From positions 50,485,554-50,545,553 of the forward strand of contig OX485803.1 in assembly GCA_950295325.1 (NCBI GenBank): a stretch of 60,000 bases of DNA. The letters run 5' to 3'. This stretch comes from Polytrichum commune. Its lineage: Eukaryota > Streptophyta > Polytrichopsida > Polytrichales > Polytrichaceae. The position numbers were made by a program, and so were the translations under genes. The notes under the pieces were generated by a model. That model was not told where the DNA came from, searched no databases, and was given only the letters and a program-made list of their open reading frames with translations. Of the stretch, positions 31,843 to 45,274 are shown piece after piece; position 1 is the stretch's first letter; every line of letters starts with the position of its first letter.

Positions 31843-32276
31843 CGCTGGTGGTGACACTACAAGGATCACGAATTGTTGCCTTTGGTTCTTTGCCACTACA
31901 AGATAGTTTGGGTGTCCAACTCTATCATGCTTTGCAAGTACAAAACCCCAACGTCCTCATTCGTGTAGAGTTAGCTCATGTGCAATGTGTTTCTACAACA
32001 ACGTGTGAGCGTGCTTTTAGTGTGCATGATTTGATCAAGACTGAAGTTAGAAATAGGTTGCACAATAAGAATCTCGAGGCAATGTTGCGAATTCCCTTGG
32101 AAGGGCCAGATGAGGGGGTAGATGACATTATCACTTTGGAAGAATGACAATATATGCCGTTTTTGTATGCTAATCCCTCTTCTTATTTAAATTCTCCTAA
32201 CACACTGAGTGTGAGTGATGTGTCTTTTTCGTTTGGGTCAGTTGATACTAATGGCAATGGTATGCAAATTTCATGA
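31843..32276 (+). pseudogene. hAT transposase C-terminal dimerisation domain remnant
   Basis: The frame reads LAHVQCVSTTTCERAFSVHD, LIKTEVRNRLHNKNLEAMLR and IPLEGPDEG, then a TGA at 32145. This is the hAT C-terminal pattern (S/T..CERxFS...IKT..RN.L....L..L.RI), in the style of the ZNF862-like transposases. After the stop, the same frame goes on with FLYANPSSYLNSPNTL to about 32276, matching the usual sequence after this domain, so the stop is a mutation. The catalytic core upstream is not readable. No ATG-plus-TIR structure was found. The element is dead. Confidence 0.8.
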
Positions 32277-32950
32277 CTTTCAATATTAACAAGCCTCTGG
32301 AATATACTTGGACCCTTTGTGGATCTTTATTTTTTGAAGGCTACACCGTTGACCCTGAGATGGTAGGGACTTTGCCAAGTTCAACTCTTGTTGAGGATAC
32401 TATTTAGACAAAACAAATAAAGGGTGAATGCCAACATTCTTTAACCCTGAACACTTGAAAAAAAAGGAAAAAAAGGGAATGAACGACTATGGAACTTAAA
32501 GGAAAAAAATGGGGAAGGAATAAACATCCACCACTAAAATACAAAACCGGGCCCATTTTAGTCATTTAGAAAAATAAATAAATGAAAAAATAGATGTTGA
32601 CGAATTGCCTAAATACAATAGAAAATGGGGGATATGAACCAATAAAATTTGCATTCTCTAGATGCACTTCCGAATAAAATTTGAAAAATCCGAGCCACCT
32701 CCTAGAAGCTAGGAAATTATCCATTTTCTCACCAGAACTCCCCGGACTCTGCCATGAACTTATAGGAGGAGGCTCTTTTACAAGGATAAGTGGGTATGTC
32801 TTGATTAATGTAGAGTACGGGCAAGGACAAATGGAGAGGTACAATATATGGTACAATTCTACAGATTAAGCAAAGGCAAGAGCAGCCGTGTGTAGTACCA
32901 AGCTCTTGATCACCTTGCCGGCGGTGAGTGCGGGTGGAGAAATGAGTGGA

Positions 32951-32966
32951 CCCCCCCCCCCCCCCC
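32951..32966. repeat. C16 homopolymer
   Basis: Sixteen C followed by TCCC repeats. Confidence 0.95.
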
Positions 32967-33440
32967 TCCCCTCCCTCCCTCCTCCTTGGCATGTAAATCC
33001 CAAGCGGTGATTTGGTTTCATGCACGCATGCATATTTGTGGCATAATTTTGTGCATGTCACGATGGATCACATGGCATGACTGTTGAAGTCTTGGAGCAT
33101 GGTCCTCTAAAAGGACCATGAGCCATGATGGAGTGTGAAACTTTGTGGAAAAGAAGTTGGGAGTTTTCTCTAGGGGGCATGTTATGTTTATTAGCTAAGA
33201 CCTCTGTTAGAGAAGACCTTTGAAAGTTGCATCAATTGAGTGGAAGATGGTTGAATTGTGCTTATGCTATGTTAGAATCCAAAATAACCATACCTTGGGG
33301 TTTGTAATATAATTCAAGTGAATGTCAATTCATGCCTTGCCTTTGAAATGGTGTAGGATCTGTTTAGAATTTATTAAGACATTAAAGTGCCATACCATTA
33401 CTCAACTTCACCAAAGAGATCCATTTCTAAAATCAATGTC

Positions 33441-33468
33441 ATAATAATAATAATAATAATAATAATAA
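33441..33468. repeat. (ATA)n microsatellite
   Basis: About nine trinucleotide units. Confidence 0.95.
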
Positions 33469-33875
33469 CACCCTCACCCCTAGTGATGGAGGCTACACCA
33501 AATATTGTGTTTAGTGCCACCAATTCTATTTGCCTTGCTCAATACTAATCTTAGACCTCTCGTGTAGTGTCACCAACACTAAATCCAAACATAACATTAT
33601 TTGTCATTCTTGTAAAAAAAATCCTCATACAGTATAGATTTACATTGTTGTAATTGTTGTCACATATTGAGTGATTACTCATCCAAATTCCAGTCATCCA
33701 TCATAGCTTTTTATCACATTATTGTTAGGATGTAGAATATACCATACTTGTAAAGTTGGGACGACAAAATTTGTAAACTTATTCATAAGAAGTGTCATTA
33801 GAAGTTTTGAAAGATCACCGCAGTGAAAATACCATATGACACCAAATACAATATTTAGTGTAGTTGACACACTTT

Positions 33876-34394
33876 CTACACAGGTTCAGTTGGTGGCAGC
33901 CAAGAATAACACGCATGAGTGATAGACAAATATTTACTAATTGCACACATGCATTGCCTTGCGATTCCACTAGGTGGCAAGCCTTCCCAAATCCCTTTCG
34001 AGTAGAAAAACAGAAAGCGGTGAAAATAAGCTGATTTGGCCAGAAAGACTCGTCGCTTGAAAATTCTGCAATATATTCCAGAGATGGAGCAGAGGAAATG
34101 ATGAGGAATGCAAATTGTTTCATAAATTTGTTCGTTGTAAGTGGCATTACACTGTGGTCCATTTGGATTGAGTGTAATCACCAAGTGTTCAATCACGAAC
34201 ATTGGCATGAATCGAAGGTCAAGCACCGCATTTGGGATGAACTCATCATCTATGTCAAGGCAGCTTGGGAATAGGTACTTGAGCAAATTAAGATTAGCAG
34301 CTTCCCCGCTGCGACCATGGGTTTGACAAAACATGGGGAGCCAAGAATGTTCTTTGTAGGAGGAATAGTTTACATATTGAGTGGAATTGGACAA
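33876..34394 (-). CDS. unrecognised exon-like frame, 172 codons
   Basis: A 172-codon stop-free minus-strand frame. It has no ATG at its upstream edge, so an exon is more likely than a complete gene. Visible features are HSWLPMFCQTHGRSGEAANL, FPSCLDIDDEFIPNAVLDLR, VIEHLVITLNPNGPQCN and several Cys. A second frame overlaps it to 33815. Amino-acid use is mixed and protein-like, unlike the low-complexity frames around it. I do not recognise a family. It could be a host gene exon, a retroelement fragment, or chance. Confidence 0.25.
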   Translation of the reverse strand: MSNSTQYVNYSSYKEHSWLPMFCQTHGRSGEAANLNLLKYLFPSCLDIDDEFIPNAVLDLRFMPMFVIEHLVITLNPNGPQCNATYNEQIYETICIPHHFLCSISGIYCRIFKRRVFLAKSAYFHRFLFFYSKGIWEGLPPSGIARQCMCAISKYLSITHACYSWLPPTEPV

Positions 34395-34665
34395 GACAAC
34401 GTAGGTAGGTTGAGTAGCAGTGGTGGCGGGTTTATTGGTGGCTAGGGGGCTGTCCTCGGCAGGTAGGGTGGGGGTGGTCCTTCGTTGGGTGGGCTTGGTG
34501 GGTTGTCCTTGGTGGGTTGTCCTTGGTGGGGTTGCTTGTCGTTACTCTTTATGTGGCGGTGTTTCGAGTCTGAGGGGCCCCGCCTCCCCTCTCTGTGCGC
34601 CCTGGTTTTCATGCATTTGGCATTGGCCGTGTTGGCATTCTGTCTCAAAAAAATAAAAAAATAAA

Positions 34666-34698
<33 letters not shown>

Positions 34699-34714
34699 TA
34701 GATAGATAGATAGA
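34666..34714. repeat. (CA)n(TAGA)n compound microsatellite
   Basis: About 12 CA units then six TAGA units. Confidence 0.97.
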
Positions 34715-35449
34715 TTCCTTGTAAGTGATTAGTTACATTTTCCAAAAGAGCAAGTAAGTCAAACTCACAATTTGTACCTTAGAGTCTCCCTAATTTGAGC
34801 ATCAACATATCCTACTCAACATACAAGTGCACACAAAACGGTTAATTCAATGGCACCCAAATGTGATACTGTGTGGAGTGAAACATGACCTATCCGATCA
34901 ATCATTGCATCCTTTCTAGGCCACCACTTTTACATTTAGTCATTTGGGTCCACAAAAGTATCTTTCTAGTCATAGTGTAATGCACCAACAATGATCATTC
35001 GTTGTGTTTGTTTTTCCTACCTTATTTCACTCAACCGAAGTGAGTTTCGTAAGCTTACATGTTGGCCCTGGATATGAAGGGGGAATAATACCCCGGATGT
35101 TTGGCCCCACATAGCCCACCTTAATGTCCAAATTATTTGTTATGGGATGCACATAGCCACTTGACCAAACACATGTTGTTATATACTATTCACTTTGTTT
35201 AATTATCCATAATATTATTCAAATGAGTGACCAAGTTGGGTGGGGCTCGGAATATGTCATGTAAGTTGCTAGAATTATACCCTACAGATGCTTTTCAGTA
35301 AGTAAATGAAAAAAAGGGAGATTTAAGTGCACTATTTTCACTAAATATTATTATAATAAAATGGTTGATAACAAGTGGTTAATGCTATCTACTTTTATGT
35401 CACAATGCTCAAAAATAATTTTTATCAATAAATGCGTATTTTGGGTTGG

Positions 35450-35665
35450 GCACTTAGCGCATTATACAAATAACGTTGTGGCATAATATATGGAGGATTA
35501 AATTCATTTGAAATAAAAATCATAAAGGAATTCCAAATAATAAAGGGTCAATTAAAAGCAAGCAATCCCATTACAAGTAAGGTAGATGGTATAAAATGTG
35601 GGCCATTACTTTTTAGTAAAATTAATTTTGGGCTTGAATTTTAAGATCCTAGGGCTTGTGTGGAG
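35450..35665 (+). repeat. inverted dispersed repeat, left arm
   Basis: About 215 bp matching the complement of 37395-37612. Shared phrases include GGCATAATATA, TTTGAAATAAAAAT, ATAAAGGAATTCCAAATAAT and AAAATGTGGGCCATTA. The pair encloses about 1.7 kb that contains a MITE (36456-36723). No target duplication is evident. It may be the terminal inverted repeats of an old element or two insertions in opposite orientation. Confidence 0.8.
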
Positions 35666-36455
35666 TTTGATTTGTTTGTCAACATGTGTACGTTAGATGG
35701 ATGAAAAGCATGTTCGATGTACACGCAAAAATGTATTGTTGTGTTTTGTATTATGATCCTCAAACACATGTTTTATGCAATGGCTTATATGGAGTTGTGT
35801 TTATATTAGTATGTGGATGCAAGCACAGTAAAGTGGATAGCTCCTGATTCTTGGACAAATTTTAAGTGAAAATGATTCAAAAAAATATACTAACTTTGAA
35901 TTTTGTAACAAAAGATTATAAATATCTTTTAGAACCTATTGATCTACAAAGCCAAGCAATTTATGTTGACAAAAATAATCTCCAAAAAAATTCACATAGT
36001 GAATGAATGAGAGGTTTGCTCATTTGCCTCACACGCTTGACAACACTTGACACAATAGAATCACTCACATACTTGAGATGTTTCTTATTTCCTAAAATTT
36101 CATTAAAATCCGGACATACAATTTACAATCCTCTGAGTGCAATTATACCATAGATAAAATACGACAAATATTGACATTGCAATACACGGCTTTCTGGATC
36201 TAGAAACATAAAAGGAATACCTAACCAATCACACGGTGAGGAAAATAAAAAGTAAAGTAAAAAATGATGTTTGTAATCAAGTACATGCATGAATGTGAGC
36301 CTGTTAGCCTTATGTTGATAATGATTAACCGTGATGCAACATAAGGTTTTATGTCTCCTTTCATAATGGGGAAATAATGGTCAATCATTTAATCATGTTC
36401 AAATCTAGGAGCGGAAAATGTTTTTTTGAGAAAATTACAGAACAATACTTTGGTG

Positions 36456-36723
36456 ACTACTGTACCTGCATGGCCAGTTCAGCAGAAAATAAGTCATTTT
36501 GTGAGGTGCCGAAATATGTGATAAATACAAGGCCCCACTGCCCAAAGTTGATGAAATTCATGGATGAATTGCCGAAATAGATGAAATCGGCACTGTTCAT
36601 GGGTAATGTTCATGGGTGTCGAATAATGATTAAAATATTGTTGTAACTGCAGAATGACCTTTGCAGTAATTAAAATAATTATTCGGCACTTAAGTGCCGA
36701 AATGGCCATGCAGGTACGGTAGT
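36456..36723. mobile_element. 268-bp MITE with CACTA-like ends
   Basis: Inverted ends ACTACTGTACCTGCATGGCC (left) and the complement of the right end CACTACCGTACCTGCATGGC. Internal GTGCCGAAAT / ATTTCGGCAC pairs extend the symmetry. The CACTAC terminus suggests the CACTA superfamily, but a 3-bp duplication is not clear. Non-coding. Confidence 0.65.
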
Positions 36724-37394
36724 GTGATCAATTGATATGAACAACTTTACTCCTTATCGTATATCATGGATATCACAATCGATCGTAAGGATAATGGCAC
36801 AAATTTACGTATGTGCAACAACATCGATGTTTTTTTAAATAAATAAATAAATAGATAATTGGTTTTTGTCTTTCTTTCTTCTTTGGAGGTGTTGTGTAAT
36901 CTCATACTCATCACTTGTATTAGGGGAGCAAACAATATGTTACTTCAGCAATACCATGTAAATGATGCTTAAGTTGGTGTTCCAAGATTGGGGAAGAGAT
37001 TCACTTCCCCATAGCACAACTTCCTTCCTCAAACTTTGCTGGTCATCTCCATGACCATAGCATTGTGAGTAGAGTGCATTCAAATCATTATGTCTATTAA
37101 CCGTGCTCCTCAACCCCTTATGGATTCACGGGTAGATCACTCTAAGGCATTTTTGTGCACCATGTGCGGCTGGGTTTTTTTTGTTTTGGGGCTATTTACC
37201 TTCAAGGGCTAAATTAAAGCCTCCCTAAAATTACTTAAATTTCAAAAATGGCCCATTTGTTTGCACCCTTTCATTACTTATATTGTCCAAGTCACTGCAA
37301 TTTTTTGTACTCTATATTCCTTTTAAGTAATTTTGGACAGACGGAAATCCCAATTATCATCCATCCATGTGAGTCCTAAACCCATTTACATACC

Positions 37395-37612
37395 ATACTA
37401 AACATACCTTCTAGGATCCTTGTCTTCAGCCCCTATATTAATTTTACAAAAAAATAATGGCCCACATTTTATGTCCATCTAACTTACTTATAATGGGATT
37501 GTCTACATTTAATGACCCCTTCATTATTTGGAATTCCTTTATAATTTTTATTTCAAATGATTTTAATCCTCTCTATATTATGCCGCATGTTGTTTTTAAA
37601 ATGCACTAAGTG
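37395..37612 (-). repeat. inverted dispersed repeat, right arm
   Basis: Complement of 35450-35665, with ATTATTTGGAATTCC and TAATGGCCCACATTTTAT. Similarity ends near GCACTAAGTG at about 37610, mirrored by CACTTAGCGC at about 35457. Confidence 0.8.
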
Positions 37613-40600
37613 ATCTACCCGTGTATGGATTACCTACACTAAGTAGGCTTGCTAGTGTGGCTAATACCAAATTTGACATGTTTTTAATATCATAATACAT
37701 ACTTTTACATGTACATGAATGAAGTGAGAATACTATCATCGTTAATCTTAACCTTTAACATTAGAAGACAAACACACAAAGCTTCACATATCTCCACGTG
37801 TCAAAAGCTAAATCAACTTTATCTCGCCAACATGAAATTGTGCCAAGTCAACATAATAAATCACACTACTCATAAGGAGACACTAATGAGTTGGTGTAGT
37901 CCTTAGCCATAAAGGACAAAGGGGCTCAATGCACGACATATAAACCCAATTTCTATGAACCTCACCCCTGCGTCATCAAGTCTTAAAATTAAAAGATAAT
38001 CGGAGATTGAAACTCTATGTGATATGTTATCTTAACTGGCATTGATTGTCCAGATACTAAATATTTTTTTGCATCAAGATGTATATTTGAACCTAAATTT
38101 TCACTAAAGTCAAGATATTCAACTTGTTTGAAATATTCACTTGCTAATCCTAGTATTTTAAGATACGAGGATCATTTTGTGACACAATCAACTAAGAATG
38201 AAAATTTGTTGATATGATGCATGTTTTTTGTGCATTGAGGAATCTAGATTGGGTCTCTTAGGGCCACGCTACAAACGGACCAAAAACAGTGACCTTAACA
38301 TTCCAAGGGCTCTTGAAAATCATCCAAAACCGTATCATGAAAAAATGAAAATGCAATTTTGTACTTGATGGGCCCCCAAGCTTAGGGTATACAATGAACT
38401 TGGACCCTATTGAGGGACTGCAACATATTTCAAGGACATGCCAAAAAGGGCAGCTCCTTTATCCATGTAACTCCTACAATTTGACTCACTTAGTGGGTTC
38501 GTGTCTAAGAGATCATTAGACAACATTCTCAAGAAACTCATATTTAAAAATCTCTGCACTAATTGTTGTCAAGAATGGTGGGGTGCGCCATCTAACCACA
38601 AGTCGATCGTGTTGCATGTTTGGCAAGAGAAAGCACCAACACACCTACTACATTAATGACATTGTCATGCACTACTACCTAGTCAGTCAAAGTACCCTAT
38701 TCTATGCCCAACAATTGTTTTCCAATCTGTTTCCAAATTGATTTTGGCCAACAAAAGAGAGGAGCTACACACACTAGTCGTCCATAAAGTCCTATCTCGG
38801 CAGCAAACACGCCCCCCCCCCCCCCAACTAGTATTCCCTTTCATGTGCACACATTTTGAAAGAATCATGCACCAACCATGCACAAAAGAGTATATAATTT
38901 GAGTCTCCAAAGAATATTATTATGAGCTTTGTGGTGCAATGGTGGGCGAGAGTATTGGTCATAGGTATATATATACATTACAATCTAAGTGAGTGTCTCA
39001 TGAAGACTTCAAGAACCACCCGAGCACCGCAAAGTAGATGAACTCACAATCACTTGCAGCGAATCTTTGGCAAGAAAGTAGGCCTTGTCCTCATAAATGC
39101 ATGCAAATCAGAGGGAAGTTGGAACTCTTCAAGGCAACAAAAGTGATGTGCATTGTAGAGGGGGTATATCTGTGGGCCTTATGTGGTCATATGTCTTGTT
39201 AACCCTTTATTGCCATGTAGTGTATTCCAACGAACTTTCAAAATTTCACACCATCCATGAGGAAAATATAGCCCAGAAACACCAACATTATTTATAACCA
39301 ACCACTTGTATGCGGAAATCAACTTAAAATTTAAAGATTTAAAGAGAATAATTTATTTACTCAACAAAATTTGAGAAGTTCCAATTGTTGCAGTTCTTTC
39401 TTTTCTTTCTTTTTTCTTTTTTTCTTGGCGACAATTGAGACAAATTTATTTCAATGTCAATCAATTGTACAAAGCCACCGGACCCAAAGAAGAGAGCTTG
39501 GTAGGCTTGCACGGGTGCAGCCGGTGGAATTGATGGAACTAGAACATACCTCTTATGCGTAAACACCCTAAACATGGATGGCTAAGGCAACCTCAGGCAC
39601 TTTCTTGTTCCAATGCATACTTCTAGTATTGTCTCTACGATACAAGGGTTCGTTTTCACCCCAAATTTTGGTTTATTCCTAATCACATTTGTCATAAACA
39701 ACAACTTTCTCTGCCTCTTTCCAAGTAATGCCCAATGCTAGGATACTCCAAGATGCTTTGCCACATCATGTGTTGTGTTTTTTTGACATACCTCCTAAGG
39801 TTATTGAAGGTGAGTTCATTTTGTTCCACCCAAGTAGTCCAAAGAGTGATCCCTCTCAACAAAAGTCAACTCTAGAGGCTTTGCCAAAGGGGAAGAGGGG
39901 ATTATTTTCCCCGAAGATCCCATGTTGCCAATCAACATGGTTCCCAAGGACCTTTTGGTTAGTTTTGGATCTTGTCACGGCATCCATTGTCCTCTTACAT
40001 CCCCCTTGGTCAAGTTTGAACTTTTTGCTAATTTTTGTGGAGGCTAAGAATTGATTGTTCTCAAAATTACATTGGAGAAGATAAATTTTGTGGACCCTAT
40101 TGTTATGTGAATTTATGACATTCATTATTTTTGAGGACTCTATGGGTACGTTAACTTTGTACTTAATCTTCTTTTCCATGGGCATATAGTAGTTATAAAT
40201 TATAATTTTCGCCAATGCCATGTAAAATCTAACACTTACATATACAAGATCATAATTCCCACATCAACACAACATGCATGTAATTTAGCTTCCTAGTATG
40301 CACTCTTACATTCAAAACATACATACATGAAAATGATGATAAAATGCTTGTATTTAAAACACATGCAAATGCTTTTAAAAATTGTGTTGAAAAACACAAT
40401 TGCATACATACATGTAGCATTGTAACATAATCAACCAACACCAATCATGGAGTTTGTTTAGGGTTTATATAGGAAGCAATTTTGTCATTATTGAAGTTCA
40501 TGTGGTTACAACCACTCAATACACAACATCCATCTTTTTGTGCTCAAGACACAAACTCCAAACCCTACTCTAACCCATGTGCTCCAAAATATACAATATA

Positions 40601-42362
40601 CCAAAAACTTTGCCACAACCTTTGCCTAAAATCCTACTCAAAACAATTCAATGAGCAACATTTATACTCTTGCATTTCCTCATACATAGCAATTTTTTAA
40701 TTCACCTCCACATCATAGTAATAATTAAATGATTCTTGAATCAATACACGGTTTGCACATTTTGGTTGCTCACAAAATCACTTGATGTAACCCACAATGC
40801 CCTTCAACTGTTTGCCAAATCCCCAACATGACTTGACTTCCTTTAATTTAAGATCCCCAAATAGAGCAAATGTTTTTTTTCTCATCGACACTTTAGTATT
40901 TGAATGCCTTCAACCACTAGTGCTTGATGGTCAGATGTTGTCAAGAAAATAAACTTACCTTTAAGGGCTTGTGATTGGGGATGATCACTAAATTGGACTC
41001 CATTTCTTTGGCATCAATTTTGAATATTATGTTAGACACGAGGTGATATATATTTTTGAATTAGCAAAGAGGTTGTGGATTTTGTCTTGGAATGATCTCT
41101 GTTGGTGGATCCAAACTCTTTACAACACTCCACACAATACACCTTTACTACACCCACAATGTTATCATGATACTATTTATTTATTTATTTATTTATGACC
41201 TACTACGTGTAAGGCTCCAAATAAATACTAATGTACACATATGTTTCAAAGAATCGAACTCATGAATGATACATAATAGACATTGAAATGTATTTTTCAT
41301 TTCTGGTCTAGGCATAAGGTCCAAGTGTAAGGCTCAAAATGAATTGAATCATTGTTTTCAAATAACTAAAATCATTATTAATACAGAAGTATTAGGCTTT
41401 TATTTTCATTTCAAACCTACGTGTAAGGGCCAAAATGAGCTGATTTAATAAAAAAAAAAATTGCTCATATTAATTAAATACCTAACTATCATGTTTTAAT
41501 TGGTCCAATTAATTCAATCCTAACCCAAGCTACACAAATTTTATTAATAATAATGTAGGTTGACAATGGATTGGAAGTACCTTTAACAAACTGCAACAAA
41601 TCCTCGTAACTTCAGAAATGGATGAACTTTGGGACATTGCTATTGGAGTTTTTAATGACTCGCTAAGAATACCATATTGTAATAAGGGGGTTCAATGAAG
41701 GAATACTATACTTATGTTGCATACATGTTGTATAGATTAATAGTTGTGAAACCATCATTTATGTTTATTATATTGTTTGCGTGGTTTATAAACAAGGTCA
41801 CAGTGGTATATAGCATGACATATAAGGTAGGGTGTTAAATGAACGCTTGATTGTATTCATTGACACCAAATGTGCTCTAGGCTCTGCACGAACAATTATT
41901 CGTAAAGATATATGAATGATTATTCACATACATAGTATACGAGAGATCGTTTGTTAAAATTTGTGAATGAACGTTTTTAAAAATTGTTCGCATAGACCCA
42001 TATGCAATTTTTATCTAATGTGTGTTTGATGAAAATACGTTCATAAGTGATTGGTTTCATGTTATTGATGTGATTGTTCCTTTGAGTGCAAAGTATAATG
42101 CTTGATTCCTGAAAATTTGCTTTAAAATTGTGATAGAACATATGTGTAATGTTTTTGAGCGTTCATTCGTGAACCAATGAAACCATCATCACTTGCATGT
42201 GAGGAATGAATATTTCTTAAACTTATGCGCACTCATTCGTGGAAGTTTTAGGTCTGCGTTCTGATCGTTGTACATTCGGGATCTTACTATGTGGACAATT
42301 GTTCGTCTTCCTCCTTTGAGGACCTTGTTCGTTATCCTTGCACTTGTCGCATTGTCTTGTTT
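37613..42362. other. gene-poor interval
   Basis: AT-rich, with a C13-14 run near 38812-38825, a TTTA tract near 41176-41198, and repeat R2 copy 2 (39430-39600). At 38256-38280 a TTA-GGGCCACGCTAC sequence resembles the end of a PIF/Harbinger MITE without a partner. No frame has domain-like content. Confidence 0.5.
39430..39600 (+). repeat. dispersed repeat R2, copy 2
   Basis: Direct copy of 28812-28990, with GACAAATTTATTTCAATGTC, AAAGCCACCGGAC and CCTAAACATGGATGGCTAAG. Not accompanied by R1 here. Confidence 0.8.
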
Positions 42363-42389
42363 TTATACTTTCATTGCCATTGATTTTAG

Positions 42390-42821
42390 ATGGGATGGTT
42401 GATAATGATAGAGACAATGCTTTTGAGTTGTCAATGGATCTATCATCCTTAGACAATGAATCTCGACACCTGTCTCAGAGTGAGGACAAGTTTGTCGACA
42501 CCCATGGTGCAACTCTTTCTGAGGGTATGAGAAGTGATGGACATTTCTAAGTGTATGAGCAATCACATTCTTCTATGGATGGAGATGTCATTGTATAAAG
42601 GTTTCTTTGGGGAGCAATGGGTGGGACTTGATGTCATTCTGCTGAACAACAACGGTGTCCTGGTGGCAGATGGGATCTGTAAGTGCTTTGGGCCTTATGA
42701 ATGTACTGATACCAAGTGTGATGCATGTTTTCCTTGTCATTTTCGGGAGTTAGCTCCATACATCTCCTTTTCTTCCAAATTAGTGGTGCACATTTTTCTC
42801 AATTTGTGTCGTATCACCTAA
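42390..42821 (+). pseudogene. weak coding remnant, unrecognised
   Basis: Two partly overlapping frames (to 42550 and from 42534) give acidic, Ser-rich FELSMDLSSLDNESRHLSQS, then GLDVILLNNNGVLVADGICK and a Cys-rich CFGPYECTDTKCDACFPCHF. The Cys spacing hints at a small metal-binding or disulfide module. No family is recognised. The frame shift between the two parts suggests decay. Confidence 0.25.
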
Positions 42822-44303
42822 AATTCTTCTTAATGACAAATGTTAGTGACAACTAACCCTAACCTTCCTTTGTTAACAAGGTTTGTATAGCAATCCCCAG
42901 CATGATCGCCAAAATGTTGAGGTCGCCTTGCAATCGGTAAGTTTCTTTAACCATAGACGGTGTAACCTGCTATTGACCGGTGAACACAAATCCTATAATT
43001 CTACATGATTAGGTTAGCTCTAAAATTCAAGATTTCTTCATTTGAACCACTAGGTTGGGCACCGAGCAGTGACGGCACCAAGGACAAGCCCAGGGGAAAC
43101 ATCCGGTGGTGACCAATTAGAACATTCCACATAATATGACCAATTGACCCAACAATTATCCCAACCGGTCGACTAGTTGGTCAACTTAGAGTTTTATGTG
43201 AGTGGTCAACTATCAAGTTAATTTAAATTTTCAGATCAACCAATCAAATGGTACTTCTCAAAATGGTCACAAATTTTAGAGGCCTATATTTGAGTGGTAC
43301 ATGGCAAGGATTGTAGTTCAAAATGGACACCAATTATACACATGTTAATATGATAAGATTGGACTATGGCTTAAAACAAAAACATCATTCTAGTTTCGAC
43401 TTTCAATAAATAACTCAATTGAGAAGGCCTATGTGATCGCTTGAAGAGAAAAATACTTCAAGCCTTCTCAAAGTCTTTGCTCTTTGCTTCCTAAATGCCC
43501 CCTAAACCCTAAACCCCCCACTCCCTCAATTGTTGTGAGAAAAGAGTAACATGTAATAATGGTAAATGTGCCAAAGTAATTCCACTTAGTGCTTCCTCCG
43601 GAGGATCCGGCAACAAGCATGGCTAAACATGTGATATATGGGAAGAAAATGTAACGACAAGGAGTGAGATTTAAACTGGGAACATCCATTCCCTAGGGTT
43701 TTGGGATATAAGAGAAGGAGTGATATTAAGGAGGACGAAACTACGGAGGCTAGAGTGTAAATTTGCACTTTTGACTTTAAACTTTTGCATCTTAAAAACC
43801 CCAATTATATTGGCACTTGGAACAACGGAGTTCATGATTCACAATTGTTCACATGATGAAACAACTCATGTGCAATCCATCCAACAGCCAAAAGTAGAGT
43901 TGGAAGTGTCTGTTAAAAGCCTCCGTACCTTATACCATGATATGCAATTGTGGGGAATTTGTACCTCATGCGGCTGATGAGTAGCATTGGTTCCTGTATT
44001 GGGGTATAACGGCTCAACTCCCAGCTGAGCATCATACGTATAATGAAGGTCAAGCTGGTCCATAAAATTATGCTAAAAGCAAAGTACCTACATTCAATAG
44101 CTGACTTCTGCTCACATTTCCACCCCTGTGCTCATCATTCCAACTTCCCATTGTTTTTTTGCGTCCTCCTAGCCTGCACACTCACTTGCTTCATGCTCAC
44201 GACAACATTTGCAATATCAAGGATGCTTCCAGGATGTCAGGTAAAACCCAAGTACTTTACAACCTTGGAGCACACATGTCCTCATTGTGCTACTTAGGTA
44301 CTT
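42822..44303. other. gene-poor interval
   Basis: Contains a short telomere-like CCCTAAACCCTAAACC stretch at 43500. Otherwise no supported feature. Confidence 0.5.
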
Positions 44304-44710
44304 CAAATATAAGGTGTGCGGGCGTTATTCGGTTCTTCATCGGGCATCCACCTTTGATCGGAATGTGGTTTGGTGAGGATCAACGAGCAAACATCATAAA
44401 GACACATGTTTAAAAAGATATTGGACTACATTTTCAAATTTGCTTAATTACTTCACATTTGATAGTGAGAGCAATTGGGAGGAATTATGTATTTAGTTTA
44501 GGAAATCAAGAAATGTGCACTTCCAATAAACCTATCTAAATTAAAGGAGACATGATTTTTTATATGTTTTTGGAAGAAAAAAAATTATATCATATAGGTT
44601 TCATCATAGAATTGCTAATGTAACATGAATTTGAGATGTAAATTGCATTTATAGAAGATGGAGAGCAAGAAAATGAATTGAAGAACACCCCTATACCCTA
44701 TATGTCTTTG
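44304..44710 (+). repeat. dispersed repeat R3, copy 1 (empty site for the PIF-like MITE)
   Basis: Shares GGTGTGCGGGCGTTATT, GGTGAGGATCAA, AACATCATAAAGACACATGT, ATTGGACTACAT, and TCATAGAATTGCTAATG with 53303-53720. At ATATAAGGTGTGCGGG the sequence is continuous where copy 2 has a MITE, so it acts as the unoccupied reference. Confidence 0.8.
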
Positions 44711-45274
44711 CTATGAGCGTTCTCCAAGCTACACCTAAAAGTCGAGAAGGACATTTTTGTTTTTTCCAAGGGATCCACCTCTGTCCAATACTACCACCAT
44801 ACATTTTCACATTGGATTTTGTTTTTTTTATTTGGGACATGTGAATGGATGAACCTGGGGATTCACTCCCCAAGTTTTGGTCGGCAATGCGTGATAAAAT
44901 GAAGGGGTGTTTTTTTTAAAAAAAATAAAAAAATTGGGCTATTTATTTGAAAAGTATTGGGAGAAAATACCCCCTTAAAGTAAAAAAAATTCATTTATAA
45001 TTAAGGGTGGTATGAGAAAATCATTCTTTTTAATTGATTTCTATCTAAGTTAGCATGAGCCATAAGCTTAGGATGCTTTTAAAACAAAAATTGGATAAAA
45101 TTCCTCCATTCCCCATAAAACATTTATAGACTTTGTGGGCATGTTTGGGTTCTTGAGCTCATGATATAACTTCTTGGATGGAAAGTTGTGGATGTGATCC
45201 ATAAGGCAAGTTATGGTGATGGAATGGTTGTCTTCTCCATTGAGGTAGGGTTTGGAGGTTTGCTATGTCTTTGA

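Larger units (their letters stand above)
32277..33875. other. gene-poor interval with simple repeats
   Basis: Holds a C16 run (32951-32966) leading into CTCCC repeats, and an (AAT/ATA)n tract at 33441-33468. No supportable exon. Confidence 0.6.

Noticed and set aside
32566-33061. Minus-strand frames with runs of Gly and Glu
   Set aside because: They are produced by the C16/CTCCC simple repeat.
39728-40054. 108-codon + strand frame starting with ATG
   Set aside because: No recognisable motif, no splice context, overlapped by an equally long minus-strand frame; kept as background.
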